A stretch of DNA of 64,000 bases from Branchiostoma floridae (Eukaryota > Chordata > Leptocardii > Amphioxiformes > Branchiostomatidae). Both the position numbers and the translations under genes were made by a program. Position 1 is the first letter of the stretch, and every line of letters starts with the position of its first letter. The stretch lies in contig NC_049989.1 of assembly GCF_000003815.2 (NCBI RefSeq), positions 6,768,734 through 6,832,733 on the forward strand. Direction: 5' to 3'. Positions 21,103 through 34,800 of this stretch are shown piece after piece. A model generated the notes under the pieces. The model was not told the DNA's origin. It searched no databases and saw nothing but the letters and a program-made list of their open reading frames with translations.

Positions 21103-22542
21103 ATCGATTATCATTGATAAAGGTCGTAATCTCATCTCGGCTTTCAGGCCTGTTCGAAAAACATCGATCAATCAATAGGCGGTACCCCCGGGGGAGTGCG
21201 CACAAGTCTTACTACATGGTCTGAGTCGGACCAGGTGAGGTGTCGAACATATAACATCCGAACGGGACACGAAGGGGTGGTGCTGAATTCCTTCCGTGTC
21301 TATGTTTCTCTCTCAGTTTATGGTTGAATTTGCGAATATTCAGGGATATGTACTGCTGTAGGACGCCCAGAGAGATGCATGTACACTATATCGGAGGTTG
21401 CAATGCATGCAACTGTAACTAACGATACATTCCGTTTTATCTAGTCATCTACATCCTTTCTTTTCTTTTCATCCATCTTTTCGCCGATCCCCCATGCCAA
21501 CATCCTCTTTTCAGTCCATCCCTTCCCTTACTTCTACCTATCTTCAATTCTTCAAAACTTCTCTAGCCTTTTTGCAGGCCACGTCATCTAAGATGATCGA
21601 TATAGATCGATTAGTCCATTACATATGCGTGTAGTTGTCGTGGGTTTTAATTCTATATTCCTGGTAATCTGAATAGAAGCATATTGGATGTTGACTATCT
21701 TTGTTGCTGTACTACTCCGTTTAAGGAATCAGTGGCATTTTCCGCCTTAAGAGTTAGATGTCGTACGTTAGTACTATGTATGCTGGCTAAACAAATCTTT
21801 ATCAGTAGCAGCCTTTCCAGCGGTCAGTCCAGTGGAGGAGGCCCAGTCATCCACTGACGGCGAGAGATTGTGTACCACCGGCTAGTTGCAATGACGTGAG
21901 AAGCTGACATCCGTTTGTCTTCTTTATTGAATGACAGACAGTCTGTCTCCCAATTAGAGAGATGTTCCGAAGCTACTCAGCGCACAATAGTCACTTTGTA
22001 CGTGTACCTGGCATTGGTTATATGTAGAACGAGGATTACAGCATGCCAGCCATTCTATTCCTGGTGTTAATAAACTTCAAACGGTTTGTCAACATGAGTG
22101 CGTCACTACTACGTCTGTCATGTTTTGTCTTATAACCTGAATAGAAAATTTATTTCTTAATTTCAAGTATAAAAAAGATCACACATAGATACATATACAT
22201 TACAACATCTAGCTGTACAAAAGCAGTTGCGGAAATGTGTTTCTATAGCCATGTCATTCTATAACCATGTCATATCAAGTTGCGCTTTCCAGAGAGTTAC
22301 ATATGAAGGCTTACATACTCAAGACAGCGCCACATCTGCCAGTCCTGAAATGAGGCACCAAGGAGCTTGCAATAAGTTGAAAAACAGTGCGTTTCCGCCT
22401 GTGCAGAGTGTCAGGCCGGGATCCGAACAGGTCTGATGTCGGCTCGCGGCGCCGTCCGATCGATGGATCGACCGTGACTTCGTGCCGAAAGTAAACTTTC
22501 CTCCAACCGACCTGTCAGACCAAGTGATCGATCAGTATCGAT
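21103..22542. promoter_or_regulatory. Cluster of ATCGAT motifs, candidate Cut-homeodomain sites upstream of Cux
   Basis: ATCGAT occurs at 21103, 21163, 21596, 21606, 22459, 22527 and 22537: seven in 1.44 kb, against about one per 3 kb expected at this base composition. Two pairs have starts exactly 10 bp apart. ATCGAT is the known preferred site of the CUX cut-repeat-3 plus homeodomain module. The nearest downstream gene is Cux (start 25788). Autoregulation is inference. The palindrome is also part of DREF/BEAF-type sites in insects. Confidence 0.35.
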
Positions 22543-24238
22543 CCCCTCATTATTCCATCGCCAGCTGACATTTCCAACCAGGTCCGTTTCATCCATCATC
22601 CTCGGCGGGATGATTAAAATTGATTTGCTGTAATTATGCCTTGGCGCTAGAATTTCTTCTGAAGGCTTGACCTGTCGATACTTCGATTGGATATCCACAC
22701 TGCGCCCGGGATTGTTTTATACCAGACTCAGGTCATTTGTACACGTAGAAGGGCAAAAAGTTCTCAGTCGATCGCGAGCACATTCCGTCATAGAGTAATG
22801 CGGACGAAAGTTTTTGTTCCAAGTTTTTTTTTTCGGCAGTGCATCATACAAGTTCAAACGTTTGAAGAAATTCTAAATAAATGTGTAATAAGTCTACTTG
22901 CAATCATATAATTAACAGGATAAACACATCGAATAAAAACTAAGACTGGCTACTGGTAACAGATTCTGAATGTCTAAGTTTATCATTTGTTCGGTTTGAA
23001 TAGAATTTTTTTTTGGGGGGGGGGCATGCAGTACTAACTACGTTTTCTTTCATACGCGGATTTCTCAAAATAATAAATTGAGGATTTTCTGATGCTGTCC
23101 TTTAAGTTCGACACGAATCGGGCTACCTCCTTGAATAATGTCCGTTTTGGGATGAATATCTTCGCTAATTCGGCTTGGTGTCTTTCACTATTTTTTAAAT
23201 CCGCAAAGTCAGTGCTTCCGGCACAGGTGTGTTTAGTACTTACTCTAGGCATCCTGTAGTCCTCCAAGTCTGTACTCGATTACTCGGATATGGACAATAT
23301 GACACTAGATATCTACAACATAGCTCTCAGAGACTCACACTTTCCTCCTACACTTCGGTCTACGCCTCTGCATTTTACCTTACTGAACCTTCAAGAGCTA
23401 TGGATGTGTCCGGTGGGTACCTTAAGAAAGACACACATGACTATTACTAACGGAACTAAATATAACTACTGTAGCTCTAACCGCGGCGATGTCGCAGTCA
23501 GTCCAGAAAGTCTAAGCCGGGGATACACCGGTCCTGGGGCGGAGATTATCGCTTTGCGTTGCGCATGGGAACAAGATTCGTTCTTAGCATACCCACCGGA
23601 GGGTCTAAATGGGTCGTAGATATTTGAAAAAAAGTTTAGCGCATATTTCTGCAAACTGTGGCCGAGATGACTATATACGAGTTTAAACTTCGACATGAGG
23701 GAATGGTCATTTAAAAATTATCTATGACCACCGTCAAGATTGGAAACTGGGGTGGAAAATCACCGGCTTGCATGGTGTGCATTTGAAGCAATAAAATAGA
23801 AAAAATAGTGATAACTTATCTATAAAAGAGATCAGGTTTTAATAGCTCGGTATTTCATACGCTAGAAATGCACAAAGACGAAAATGCGTAAATGGAACGT
23901 TTTATAGGAAACACAACTTTCTCTTTATCGTTGTCCTCTGAAATATAATAGGTGTGTCGAACTCAGATTCGCCCTTGAGAAAGTCATTTACACAGCACGA
24001 CTGAACAACCCGACCGCCTGGGGAGCCGTCACGTGATCGATAGGGATGATTTGCACGCCAAGCTAATGATTGAGTCCGGCCCCCCTAACGACCATTAAGT
24101 AAGCACTACTGTAATGGTCAAACAGCAAAAAATATACAAGCAAGCTTATCGCTGGACCATTTCTAAAGTAGGCGTGAGTAGTAAGAAAAATGTTAGGCTG
24201 TACATTCCATCTATAGCCGAAACTTTTTGTCTATACTC

Positions 24239-24408
24239 AGAAAGAGAGAGACAGAGAGCGAGCGAGAGAGAGCGAGCGAGAGAGAGAGAGAGAGTGAGAG
24301 AGAGAGAGAGCGAGAGAGCGAGAGAGAGAGAGTGAGAGAGAGAGAGAGTGAGAGAGAGCGAGAGAGAGTGAGAGAGAGAGAGAGAGCGAGAGAGAGAGCG
24401 AGAGAGAG

Positions 24409-24449
<41 letters not shown>

Positions 24450-24474
24450 ATGAGAGAGAGACAGTACAGTGGCA
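24239..24474. repeat. GA-rich polypurine tract
   Basis: About 236 bp of almost pure purine on the plus strand, mostly GAGAGA with AGCGAG and GTGAGA interruptions. The long frames on both strands across it are low-complexity artefacts. Such mirror-symmetric polypurine tracts can form triplex DNA. Confidence 0.95.
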
Positions 24475-25127
24475 GTAGAGCATGAGAGACGTCGACGGAG
24501 AGAGAGATTGAGAAAACAGAGAGGGGAGAATGTTCGAGGTAGGGCAGAGATGGAGAAATGGGCGGAAGGGAGGGAAGGAGATGGAGAAAGAGGGGGTATG
24601 GAAATAATATTTTTTTTGTACTATAAACATTTATATACACAGATATAATGCAAACGATCTACGCCGTTGTTGCGAAAACTATGTCAAAGATAGGACTGAC
24701 ACTAACTTGCATCATTTGCGCCGAGCATATCAGAACTTGTATCTGATCGTGAAATAAGATACGTGCCTGTGTGAATCTAAAACATAATAACTACTGCATT
24801 ATCTATAAGCGCACTATTATGTACTGAAGAAGATAACTAATCTGTACGAAACAATGGAGGGTTGTGGTCAATGCATCATGTATAAAGGTTATGTCTAATT
24901 CGCATCAAGATCAGTCTTATGATTTTGAAATAAATTTATGTCAACCCGTGTCGCGTATTATGCCCCAGTTGTGTTAGATAGGTAATCTTTATTGACACGA
25001 CAAAAGTACAGCGACTTTCGTAAGGTCTACATGTATAACAACTACTTACAGTACAACTAAACACATATATATGGATATCTATAGGTATGGATACATCAAC
25101 ATAAAGGGTTTAGCATCAACATAAAGG

Positions 25128-25160
25128 GTTCATATCTAACCTTTTGTGTTAGATATGAAC
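25128..25160. repeat. Perfect 13-bp hairpin
   Basis: GTTCATATCTAAC, loop CTTTTGT, GTTAGATATGAAC. It is immediately preceded by two copies of 'ATCAACATAAAGGGTT' (about 25096 and 25115). Too short for a typical microRNA precursor. Confidence 0.8.
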
Positions 25161-25769
25161 TGGTCATCATCAGTGCAAACGAGTCTTGCGTTGAAACTTT
25201 ATGACAGTCTTCACATCTGTGATATCATAAAGAAAATGTAAACTCTAACTAAGATGTTCAGATTCAGTATGCAATCCGAGTTATGTGTTGTGCTCCGATT
25301 ATTATAGGGGTGACCACTTTTCGGAGGTTTGACACTCTCGTTTCAGCTTTCAAGTTGTTTAATTAGCTGTCTCTTGTCTTCCACGTTAGTTTCACTTGAA
25401 GCTTACTTGTATGTCTGTTACATTTCGTGTATCCGTGGTGTCCAGGTTCGACGTCGGAAACAGCGCTATCATTTATTTACCTTTTTAATTTCTTTTTAGC
25501 TTACGTTACTGTCAATGACAAAACTGTATATTTAACTTCGTGTTATGTTGATATTGTTTAGTTAGCACTTTTCTTGATTCATCTCAAGGAGTTTATTTAC
25601 ACGATTTTTGCTTCTTATTTATATGGAGCACATGCATAGTCAGAATTTATAATTCTCTTTCCAGATCCGTATTTTTTTTCAAAGAAAAATGGCATGAAAA
25701 ATGATGAAATGATATTATCATCCTGACCCTCCCCGCGCGAATGTTGGAGTGGACCAGTCTGATATTGAC

Positions 25770-25800
25770 AATTGCCAAATCGCCAACATGGCGGCGGGGA
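25770..25800 (+). promoter_or_regulatory. Cux/CASP translation start embedded in a YY1-like motif
   Basis: 'CGCCAACATGGCGGCGGGG' contains the initiator ATG at 25788 inside a match to the YY1 consensus (AANATGGCG). This is typical of TATA-less promoters with short 5' leaders. The preceding 60 bp includes 'CCCCGCGCGAA'. A second 'CCAACATGGCGCG' lies in intron 1 near 26002. Confidence 0.4.
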
Positions 25801-28800
25801 GCGCGACGTCCATGTTGGAATATTGGAAACAGTTCGATCTACACCAATTCCAGGTGAGTTTTGCTTCCTCCTTATCCTCTACATTTCTTCCCCGATGTTT
25901 CCTTTAAGTCGTGATCCAAGACGGCGGTCCCTAAAACTTTGTTTTCTGCGAATTTTCTTCCTGGAAATTGATAGCTATCAGCTATGGATCAATCAATTAG
26001 AAGCCAACATGGCGCGTTTGTTGTGAGTGCAGGCTTTTGTTTGCAGACGGGGGATTCCCTGCATTTTCAGGCCTGATTCTGACACTGTATGGTCACCATT
26101 GCTACAGGAGTATGATTATTAGTCGTGTCTAATGATGATTAAGTCATAGCGGCACTGAGAAGTGATTTAGATGGAAAGAAAAGCGCGGAAATCTGGCATG
26201 GAGGAGTCGTCGGTCCGTCGGACTGGGGAAGTGCGGGAGGTAGGGAGGGGGATAGTTTTTGGCAACACTTTTTATCGGAAATTATCGCACTTTCTTTGCA
26301 CAAGTTGCCTGTCTCCTTAACCAGACTGTTTATTGTGTGGAGTTGTCACACTATTCGGGAAGCAGGGAGAGTTCACGCTAGTTAAATTATGTGTCAAAGG
26401 AAAGTTGTGATCGGGACGTGTCACTGTCAGTGCGTACTGCGTAGTGTATTTTGCGTACACAGAGCGCTGAGAAAATAGAAGTGGGCAAGGCGGACAGAAC
26501 AAGTTAAAACTGAGGCCGCAAAATAGCCGTCTACGAGATGTTATGCAATTTCTACAATCTACTGCCTACTATTTGTATAATGATATGCTCCACTGTTTAC
26601 ACAGTGTGAAGTCAAGAACACTATCTCCTTGCAAATATGTGTAATATGATAACTGCATACATATAACTTATAAGGAAGTGTAAGAAAAACACCCAGTAAA
26701 TTTAAGTACCCAATGGAATGTTAGTTAGCTTAGTTAAGTGAGTTGATATCTAGTAGATGGGATTAACTGATATGCTGTGTAGTTTATAGAAGAAAGAGGA
26801 TCCGGAGATTCATCATTTTTTTCAAGTGCAGTGCTGCTTTGCAACAGCTGGTGATTTTAGCTCATATTCTCAATAAAGAGTGCTCTTTACATACAGAACT
26901 TAACATAAAAAAACAACCACATCCTAATTTGCACAGTAGGGCTCAAAGCTCCACCCTCTGGATTTATGGATTTTGATTCATATGTATTATTATTATTATT
27001 ATGATTGCCGTACAATATATGGTACATGTGTGCTATATGTGTGTATGTACTGAAATAAAAGTACATGAATTTGTTGGATTAATGTTAAAAATGCCATATA
27101 TTGATAATGGCTTTTTACCAGAAGACACAATAAATTACAAATGTACTGTTACTATGGTCATGTTATCATCTTGCTATTGTTATTCGTTTTAAGTTTTACA
27201 TTAGTCAATAGTGCATGTCTTGTACTTTTATCAACACATTTTCAATGTACATAGAAATGTCTAGCATATATCATTTTAGCTCCAGGCTGTCCCAAGGGCC
27301 ATTCCCCCTAGACTCGTGTTGCAGTTTTCGGAACGGGGCTGGTTGTTTTCTCTCGTCCGGAGGGAGCAAAGACTCGTTATCACGGCAAACTCCCTTCCAC
27401 AGCAAACTCCATTTTTCGGCAAACTCCTTTTCCCGGCACAAGAGAACATAGCCAACATTGAAAATGGCGGACCAACGCCCCCCCCCCAAAAAAAAACCCC
27501 AAGCCCTTCCCAACCACCCCCCCCCCCCCAAAAAAAAACCCAGCCCCTTTCTGAAGACTCCAACGGGAGTCTACATTCCACCTATCTTTGAAGAGAGAGG
27601 CCCGACTGGATTAAAAAAAAGAAGAACATTTTTGAAAAACGTATCATTCAACAATTTCTTAATATATTTATTTTAATAATTTTATAAAAAAAAATACTTG
27701 TAATAGTATTGTACTGAAATTTCTTTTTGGGGTAACATATCTTGACTTGTTAGAACTTAGTAGTAGTTACTATTTCCTGATGTTATTGTGTAAGAAGCTA
27801 CTAGTACAAAATGTACATGCTTCAATGATGCTTGTATCAATAGAAATGTCCTGAAAGGAATATTCCTGATTTCAAATTTTAAAAGTCCTCATTAATGCAC
27901 AATTTGTCTCACAGTAGACATGAATGGATTGATCTTTTGGTATGTAAACTGAAACAAATGTCTACAGTTATACCCATTACACAGCTAGCCTGTACAAAGG
28001 TTCTGTCCCAAGGCTTTGTTGTCTAGACGAAAGGTTTTCAGGACATATGATTTATGAAATGGAATCCAGAATTGATTATGAAATTTGATTTTCAGCAAGT
28101 TGCAGGCAAGTATTGAGTTCTCTGTTACCACATTTAGTATGATTTAGTCTCACTGTACATTCTAGAACTAAAGATTAATGCTGGAAATCTTTATCTGGAA
28201 AGTCCACTAGCCCAATTGTCCCAGGCAAGTGAAAGTGCCAATCGGGCAATCTCATGTCCTACCCCACTTGCCCGATCAGGCAAGGAAGATTTTTCCATGA
28301 GTGAGGTTTTGATATACTTGTTACTTTTCACAGTCATGGCATCAAGCATTGTTCAACACACATAAATAGAGCCAATAGTAAAAGAATTTCAATCCTACAA
28401 GTGAAAGTACATACATTTTTAGAAAAATGTTATTTGGATTTCAGGCAAGTAAAGAATTTTCTGTGCTTGCACAATAGGACACGTTCAATTTTAGAAAACT
28501 TGTTAAACCCTGTAGAAAGGAAGTCGAAAGAGAAAGTTGTATCAACCTGAATTTGGCAGACGGACAATATGATATATGTATATGCTGTCCAAAAAAGCCT
28601 GGGTATACATCATCATATACAATGTATATATATATGTACTAAGCTTTTCTTTCTGTTGGCCAAACCTGATATGTATTTATTTCCAGTTATCTGTTTTTCA
28701 TTCCTCACATGCCCAGAGTTTGATAGTCGGGGCATACGTATGGTACATTGCTTCGGAAGTCCTTCAAAGCTGGTGGGAAGGACAAAATATCAATTTCTCT

Positions 28801-31800
28801 GTCATTGCCAAACGTTGAAATTTATAGGTCTCAGGAAATAGCCAGTATTAATGTCAGTGATGCATGCCCGTCGATGGGGAACCCTCAATATTGGCAATTT
28901 TGGGAGGTGTGACATGAATGAAAATTGCCGGCAGATTTATAGCCAAGTGCTCTGACCAAAGTTATGATAACTCTGTGAGGCATTACCGGAGAAATTGTAT
29001 TGCAATTATGATTAGTATGCCGGGGCTATAGCTACGCAGTAATGGCCTAACTAAAAGTTCCTCTCGGCAATAAATAAAGCAGATGAGATAGAAGGTGTGT
29101 GCAGTAATAACTATGATGATCAGAGCTCTCTATCTATGGTGTTCCTGTGTTTGATATGATCTAATAGTCCAGGTACACCACTCCGAGAATACTGGTAGCA
29201 TTAATGGGGTGATTTGAATCAAATTGGGTTCGAGCTAAGATGCATTGGTCGTCAATGTAAAATGTATGGAAGTTGTGTCCGGAAGAAAAACTTCATTGTA
29301 ATGGCTGTAGATCAAAGAAACGACATTACAGTCATCCCAGCTGAAATGTTGTATACTAAATATCTACCAATGGAACAGTAAAATCCCATAGCCTGCAAAG
29401 AAATCTGAAGTATGCTTGAAAAAGTTGTAACCTTGACAAAGTACCGACATTTTAAGACATAGGTAGGCCAAAGAAATTCATGTCCAAACAAAGTTAAACA
29501 TTTTTCCAGATGTTTGTCATTTTACACTAGTTTTGTAGGCTACCGCATTTATCTTGCATTAGCATGATTCGGACTTTGATCAAACGATTCAAATTTAAAA
29601 CCTTTAAATTGTTTCAATGATGGAAAACAAAGAGTTAAGTATTGGCTATGCTCATAATTTTTGGAATATCCAGTGTCCAGCTAAAAAACTTTTTAGTTGG
29701 CCTTTGAGCAAGTTGCTCAAAGCAAAGAAACAAACATTCACTTTTATGCCACATCAGTTTATTTGCCTTGCTTCATGTTCATTTTAAGTAGAATTCTAGC
29801 TAGACACATGACAACAGAGCGAGGAGAGAAAGTACTGGTATCTGACACTTTGTGTGCCAGGGACTTCTCCTCAGTTTCTGTTTTGTGTTAATTTCCCAAT
29901 TCAGCATTAATTTGAACCAACAAATTGAATTGTTTTGGAAAGATTGAACTTGGACTTGTGACAGGAATAAATAGTACAGTTTGGCAGAGAGTCTCGTTCC
30001 CACAATTTTTCTAATTGACCAATGTTTGAGGAATCATGTTTCTGTGTGAATGTGGATTGTGGAATGATGTATGAAGGCAGGTGCTGTATATTGGGTACAC
30101 ATACACAGGTCAGGGACTAGTGCAGCTTACATGTATACCATGTGGTGTATGTCCCTAATAACCAGGAAACTACAGTTCTTTGATATTTGTGGTGATATAT
30201 TTTTCTAAGAAGAATTTTGGTCAATGTGGACCTGTTTTCTGCCCCGAGAAGGACGGAGGCCTTCACTGTACCACAGGTGTGCTAAGACTACATCAGCTCT
30301 GTTTAATTGGTAAATTATGCTATGAGAACTGTGTTGTTTCTGGGCAGAACAATCCATTGGGATAAGAGGGGGACTCCAGTCACAGAAATGGATTCCAATG
30401 TCACTGTCAGCTCCATTGACGAGTTGACAAATCAAGTGTTTTTTTGTTGATTACAGTTTACACAATAGTGTTTCATGGGCAGAGTAATTACTTATCCATG
30501 CAGCATTGCCAAACTTATTATTGACTTGCTTGAGGCTTGTACATGTAATTTCTAGCAGTTTTATATGTAATATATGACCTTTATAGGGTGATTGCTCAAA
30601 ACCATAATTTGGTAATGATACTTCGACAATTTTTTTACTTTTTGTGAAGTAGAAGATTCTGCCTATGAAGTAAAATTGGTTATAACGAATCAAAACGATA
30701 TAATTCTTGACATCCATAAGGTCCATAAACTTTAAGTTGAACTGGTGACTGTCACAATATTTTCATACCAATAGAAAATGTACGACATATTTATTCTGGA
30801 CTGAAAGGTTGACACTGGCAAAAAACCTCAGCCCAATGAAAGAAAAGGAAGCCCTATATTTTACTGAAGTCTCTTGGAGTGTATGGGACTATAGTCGAAC
30901 CATTTTATCTAGTATAAAAAGCAGTGATAAAATGTATTTCATATAATTAAATAGTCATGCTGGTTTTGATGGATGTCAGTGTTGGTAAACCCAGAGGGCT
31001 TGTTAAGTACTTACCTTCCATAATGTACAACAAGCTTTACATGACGGCTTCATGCATTCATAAACAGTAAAAACACATAATAGTTGTGCACACATGTATG
31101 TAGGCTACACACAGAATGAATGAAGGTTACCCCATGATCTTATGTTTTCAGAGAAGGAAATAAAACTGCTTACAAACTGACATGAGATTTACTACCCAGA
31201 ATTGTGAGAGTCTCCTGGAGGGGTAAAACGAGGGACACCTCTCCTCCTCACTCCTCAGAAGAACTTTCCCAGCAGCTATAGCTCCTACTAGCAGATGTGT
31301 TTGTCAGATTAACATGATGGATACCTCACTGAGCAGGTAGTTAAGCTCCTCAAAGCCCCCACCTGTGGGCCTGTGAAACAGCCTCACCAATCATAACGGA
31401 CACACTTCAGGCCTGCAGGTCCCACAGTAATGCACAGACTATTACAGCTTTCCTCCTTGTCTGCATCCCGACTCAGGTTTCGTGGAGAAAAATAATTTGT
31501 GTGGAACACTAGTCATCAGGATAGAATTGAAAAAATCCATTGAAGTTATAAAAGTATATTTCTAACAGCTTTAACGGTTCAGTAGATTATGAAAACATCA
31601 TAGCAATTATGAAAGAATGCTTTGCAGTCAGGCATCATATATCAACAAGTGATTTTGTACTTTTCTGTTCTCAAGTTTGTAGAGGATTCGGAGGCCTGAG
31701 TCTATCCCTGCAATCTTCCACCTGCTGCATAACCCTTTATCCCAAATAAACATGATGCAAAAGGTTACCTCAGTAGGGAGAGGGTTAACTTGATATCAAT

Positions 31801-34800
31801 TGCCATGAATTTTGACCTTTTCTCTGCATGTAAAAGAATATTAATTTGTCAGAAGTTAGCTGCTAGGAGTTCAACCTGGAAAAGAAAAGAAAATGTATGT
31901 GATTGTGTTGAAAACAATTTGTGTGTGAGTTAGTTAAGTACAGGTCTGGACATGGATATCATATATACTTGTACTTGAACAAACTAAAACACTAGTGGAT
32001 ACCATTTGTTTAAGAGTAAATCCTGTCAAATTGACAATTAAGCTGTTGAAAATTAGGAAAACTTTTTTAATGCAGTAGTCAGATTGAAGTATGGAAATCC
32101 TCAAGTAAAAATGACAATTTATCACCATTGGTTAGCTGTATAGCATACATATAATTGGCCAAACTTGCATATGTGTAGGTACAGGTACAATGCCGTTCCT
32201 TTATCTCAAAATTTTGCAGTTACATAGCCCTATTAAGAAAAGTCCTACAACTACAAGTATTGATGACTGTGATTGATGTGTGCATCGTCCAGAGGAGAGG
32301 ATTGGGCTTTGTCCCTGGAGGAGATATGAAAGCCTTTGATGGATAACTCTTCATCACGTTGTAACACCTCATACAAAATCCATTTCTGTGACCACTCAAG
32401 CAGAAGCACATACACTGTTAGGTTTATTAGCGCTTACACATACATCATGCCGAGATTGGTAATGTATGTGTCAACTTGGCCAATTCATTTACTTTTTGCC
32501 TGTGGGATCAAGATGTGAGACATTTTCATAATTAGATGTACTGGCAGGATTTGAGTTTAGTTTTGCCCCAAGAAAACTTATAGGGAACATATAAGGCTGT
32601 ATATAGCCTGCAAAGGTCTGATATGCCAGACATATAGACTCTGGGATGGAGTCCTCATTACTTCAGGCTACAGTCACATCTACTGGACAGAGTGAAGACC
32701 AGCGGCAGCTTGCTAGGTGATGTGCTAAGAAATTCAACACTGTAAAATGTTGTTGCTTCCAGAAGTGACTTGATGTACATGTATGTTTCTGAACTGTCTG
32801 TTACTTTAGCATTACTTCAGGTCATACATATAATTTTCATAAATGCATTTACCATACTTGTGACAGGGCAGAGATGTTGGCTGGCATTACTCCAAAGTCT
32901 GCCATTCTATTTCTGTGGTGAAACTAATTTTGTGTTAGTACATGTACAAACTTGTACATTGTCGGATACAGTCGTGGCTTTTGCTTATAAGAAAAGCATG
33001 AAATGTGCAGAGAAGAGAAGTTTTAAAATGAATTATTTCCCGTTGACTTGCACTGACATTCTGATAGAAGTCTGTTAAATTTCATTTAAACAGGGCAATA
33101 TGTATTAAAAACGTTAATATTTTGATTGAGTTGTCTGCTCTGCCATTCTAAACGAGTTCTTCACTTTTTGACTCTATAGATCAAAAAAGTTTTGCTGTGA
33201 GCTCAGCTGTCATGCAACTGATTCATGAGGTTTCTCAAAGCCAGTATTGAGAGGGAGGGAAGTGGCTTTGATTCTGATTGGTAATCAATACAAATTGAAT
33301 CAATGAGCACAGCTGGGTTCTCAGTATTGCACCTTCTCTGCTCATTTTTGCAATTGAAATCAATATCCTCCCAGTTTAAATTGTATTGCTTCATCTTGGG
33401 GTATCGAATGCCTTCGATCGAGAAATTGCAATTAACTTGACTTGCAATATCGAAGATTCCCCCGACCGGTTTGTTATTTGATTTCTTGCCCCGAAATTTA
33501 ACGAGGATGGCAGCAAAATCAAACAGAATCCGATACCCGAATGTGGCGGTACTGAATGCTATCACGCGCACACAGCTTCTACGAAGTTCATCGCCTTGGG
33601 TGTTTGACTCGTTATCAAAGTTACGCTGAGGAACGTTTTCTAGCCGGGGATGAGTGAAAAATGGACAGAGCGCCCATTCTCCCTGCATCGGCCAGAAAAT
33701 TGATTATACAAGCAATGCCTGCTAGATAATGCAGGCAATCAATAGCGGCAGCGCGGGTGGCTCTCCCGTGTCAGAAAACACATTATATTAGCTGTTGCCA
33801 TGGCAACTAATGGGATTTTTCCATCTACGTTATGCAGGGATCAACCGACCCGCCATTGATTTTATTGGATATGCCTTGTGTGGAATATTGATAGGGAGAC
33901 TGTACCAACTTAGTAGACTAAAGGGGTGTTTATGTGGTAGTAGGGTTTTCAGCAATATGGTGCTAAAATCTGAGTTAAAAAAGGCAGAGTGAGCTGTTAC
34001 AAGTTACTGTGTAAATCCAGGATACAGGTGAGAAAAGCATAAGTAGATTCAGACTCTTACACATTGTAGCAGCAGCAGAAAAAGATGCAGAAAGCTGTTT
34101 GGCTTTCAAAGTGGAACTCAAGTTATGTTATTATTGTATCCTTGTAATGTTACCACAATGAAACATGCATTATTATGAAAGACTTACCGATATAATAAAC
34201 TAGGCAGATAGAATTTAGCATGTTCATTTGAGCTGGGAGTCAGTGGAGAATTTCATATGGATGTTACTGAAAGAATCATGATACATATGGTATTGAAGAC
34301 CAATTATTTTCATCATCTATCTTGTGGTATTTCTGTCCACTGGTATTTGTTCTTGACTTGTAGCTTTTTTTTCCTGGCTATTATAATCACATCTTTCTTG
34401 AAAAACAGTTAATCTGTATTAGATTTAACAAATCAAATCATCCCCAAGAAAGACAATATATCTTTACTGATGCAAAAACAGTAGGGAAGGTGAATGTGAC
34501 TAATTAAGACAGCATCCCCCCTGTTCGTAAACTGAGAGTGGACTGTTCCAGTGATATCATAGGGCAGCCGTAACACTCACCAGTTGCCAGGCGATATGAG
34601 GGGACGGACAGGCAATCTTGCCTCCAATGCCTCACCAATATTAAACTTTCCAGGCCGCTGGTTCAGGCAGGATATGAGGCCATTTTTCATAACTCTGGGC
34701 AGACCCAAGTGGCATACAAAATCTGGGCCATGCCTGTCAACAAAGTTGCAAGAAATCTGATGTCTCTTGGGAATATACTATGTATGTAGATTTACAGATA

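Larger units (their letters stand above)
19946..25769. other. Intergenic region upstream of Cux; no gene supported
   Basis: No frame here has splice context or a recognisable domain. The region contains a GC-richer block at 20040-20355 of repeat-like character, a flank-module copy at 20560-20760, an ATCGAT-rich stretch at 21100-22545, a GA tract at 24239-24474 and a hairpin at 25128-25160. The remainder is unremarkable AT-rich sequence. It is the likely location of distal Cux regulatory DNA. Confidence 0.45.

Noticed and set aside
23034-23619. Open frames on both strands near 23.3 kb
   Set aside because: Only 77 and 109 codons, no domain or splice context; could not be supported as a gene.
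24146-24640. Long open frames of Leu/Ser (minus) and Arg/Glu (plus) repeats
   Set aside because: Direct consequence of the GA dinucleotide tract; open in several frames at once, no start or splice context.
27276-27676. Proline/lysine-rich frames near 27.5 kb
   Set aside because: Caused by poly-C/poly-A low-complexity sequence.
33203-33688. 161-codon minus-strand frame in Cux intron 1
   Set aside because: No domain, signal or splice support; the region is better read as a noncoding island.
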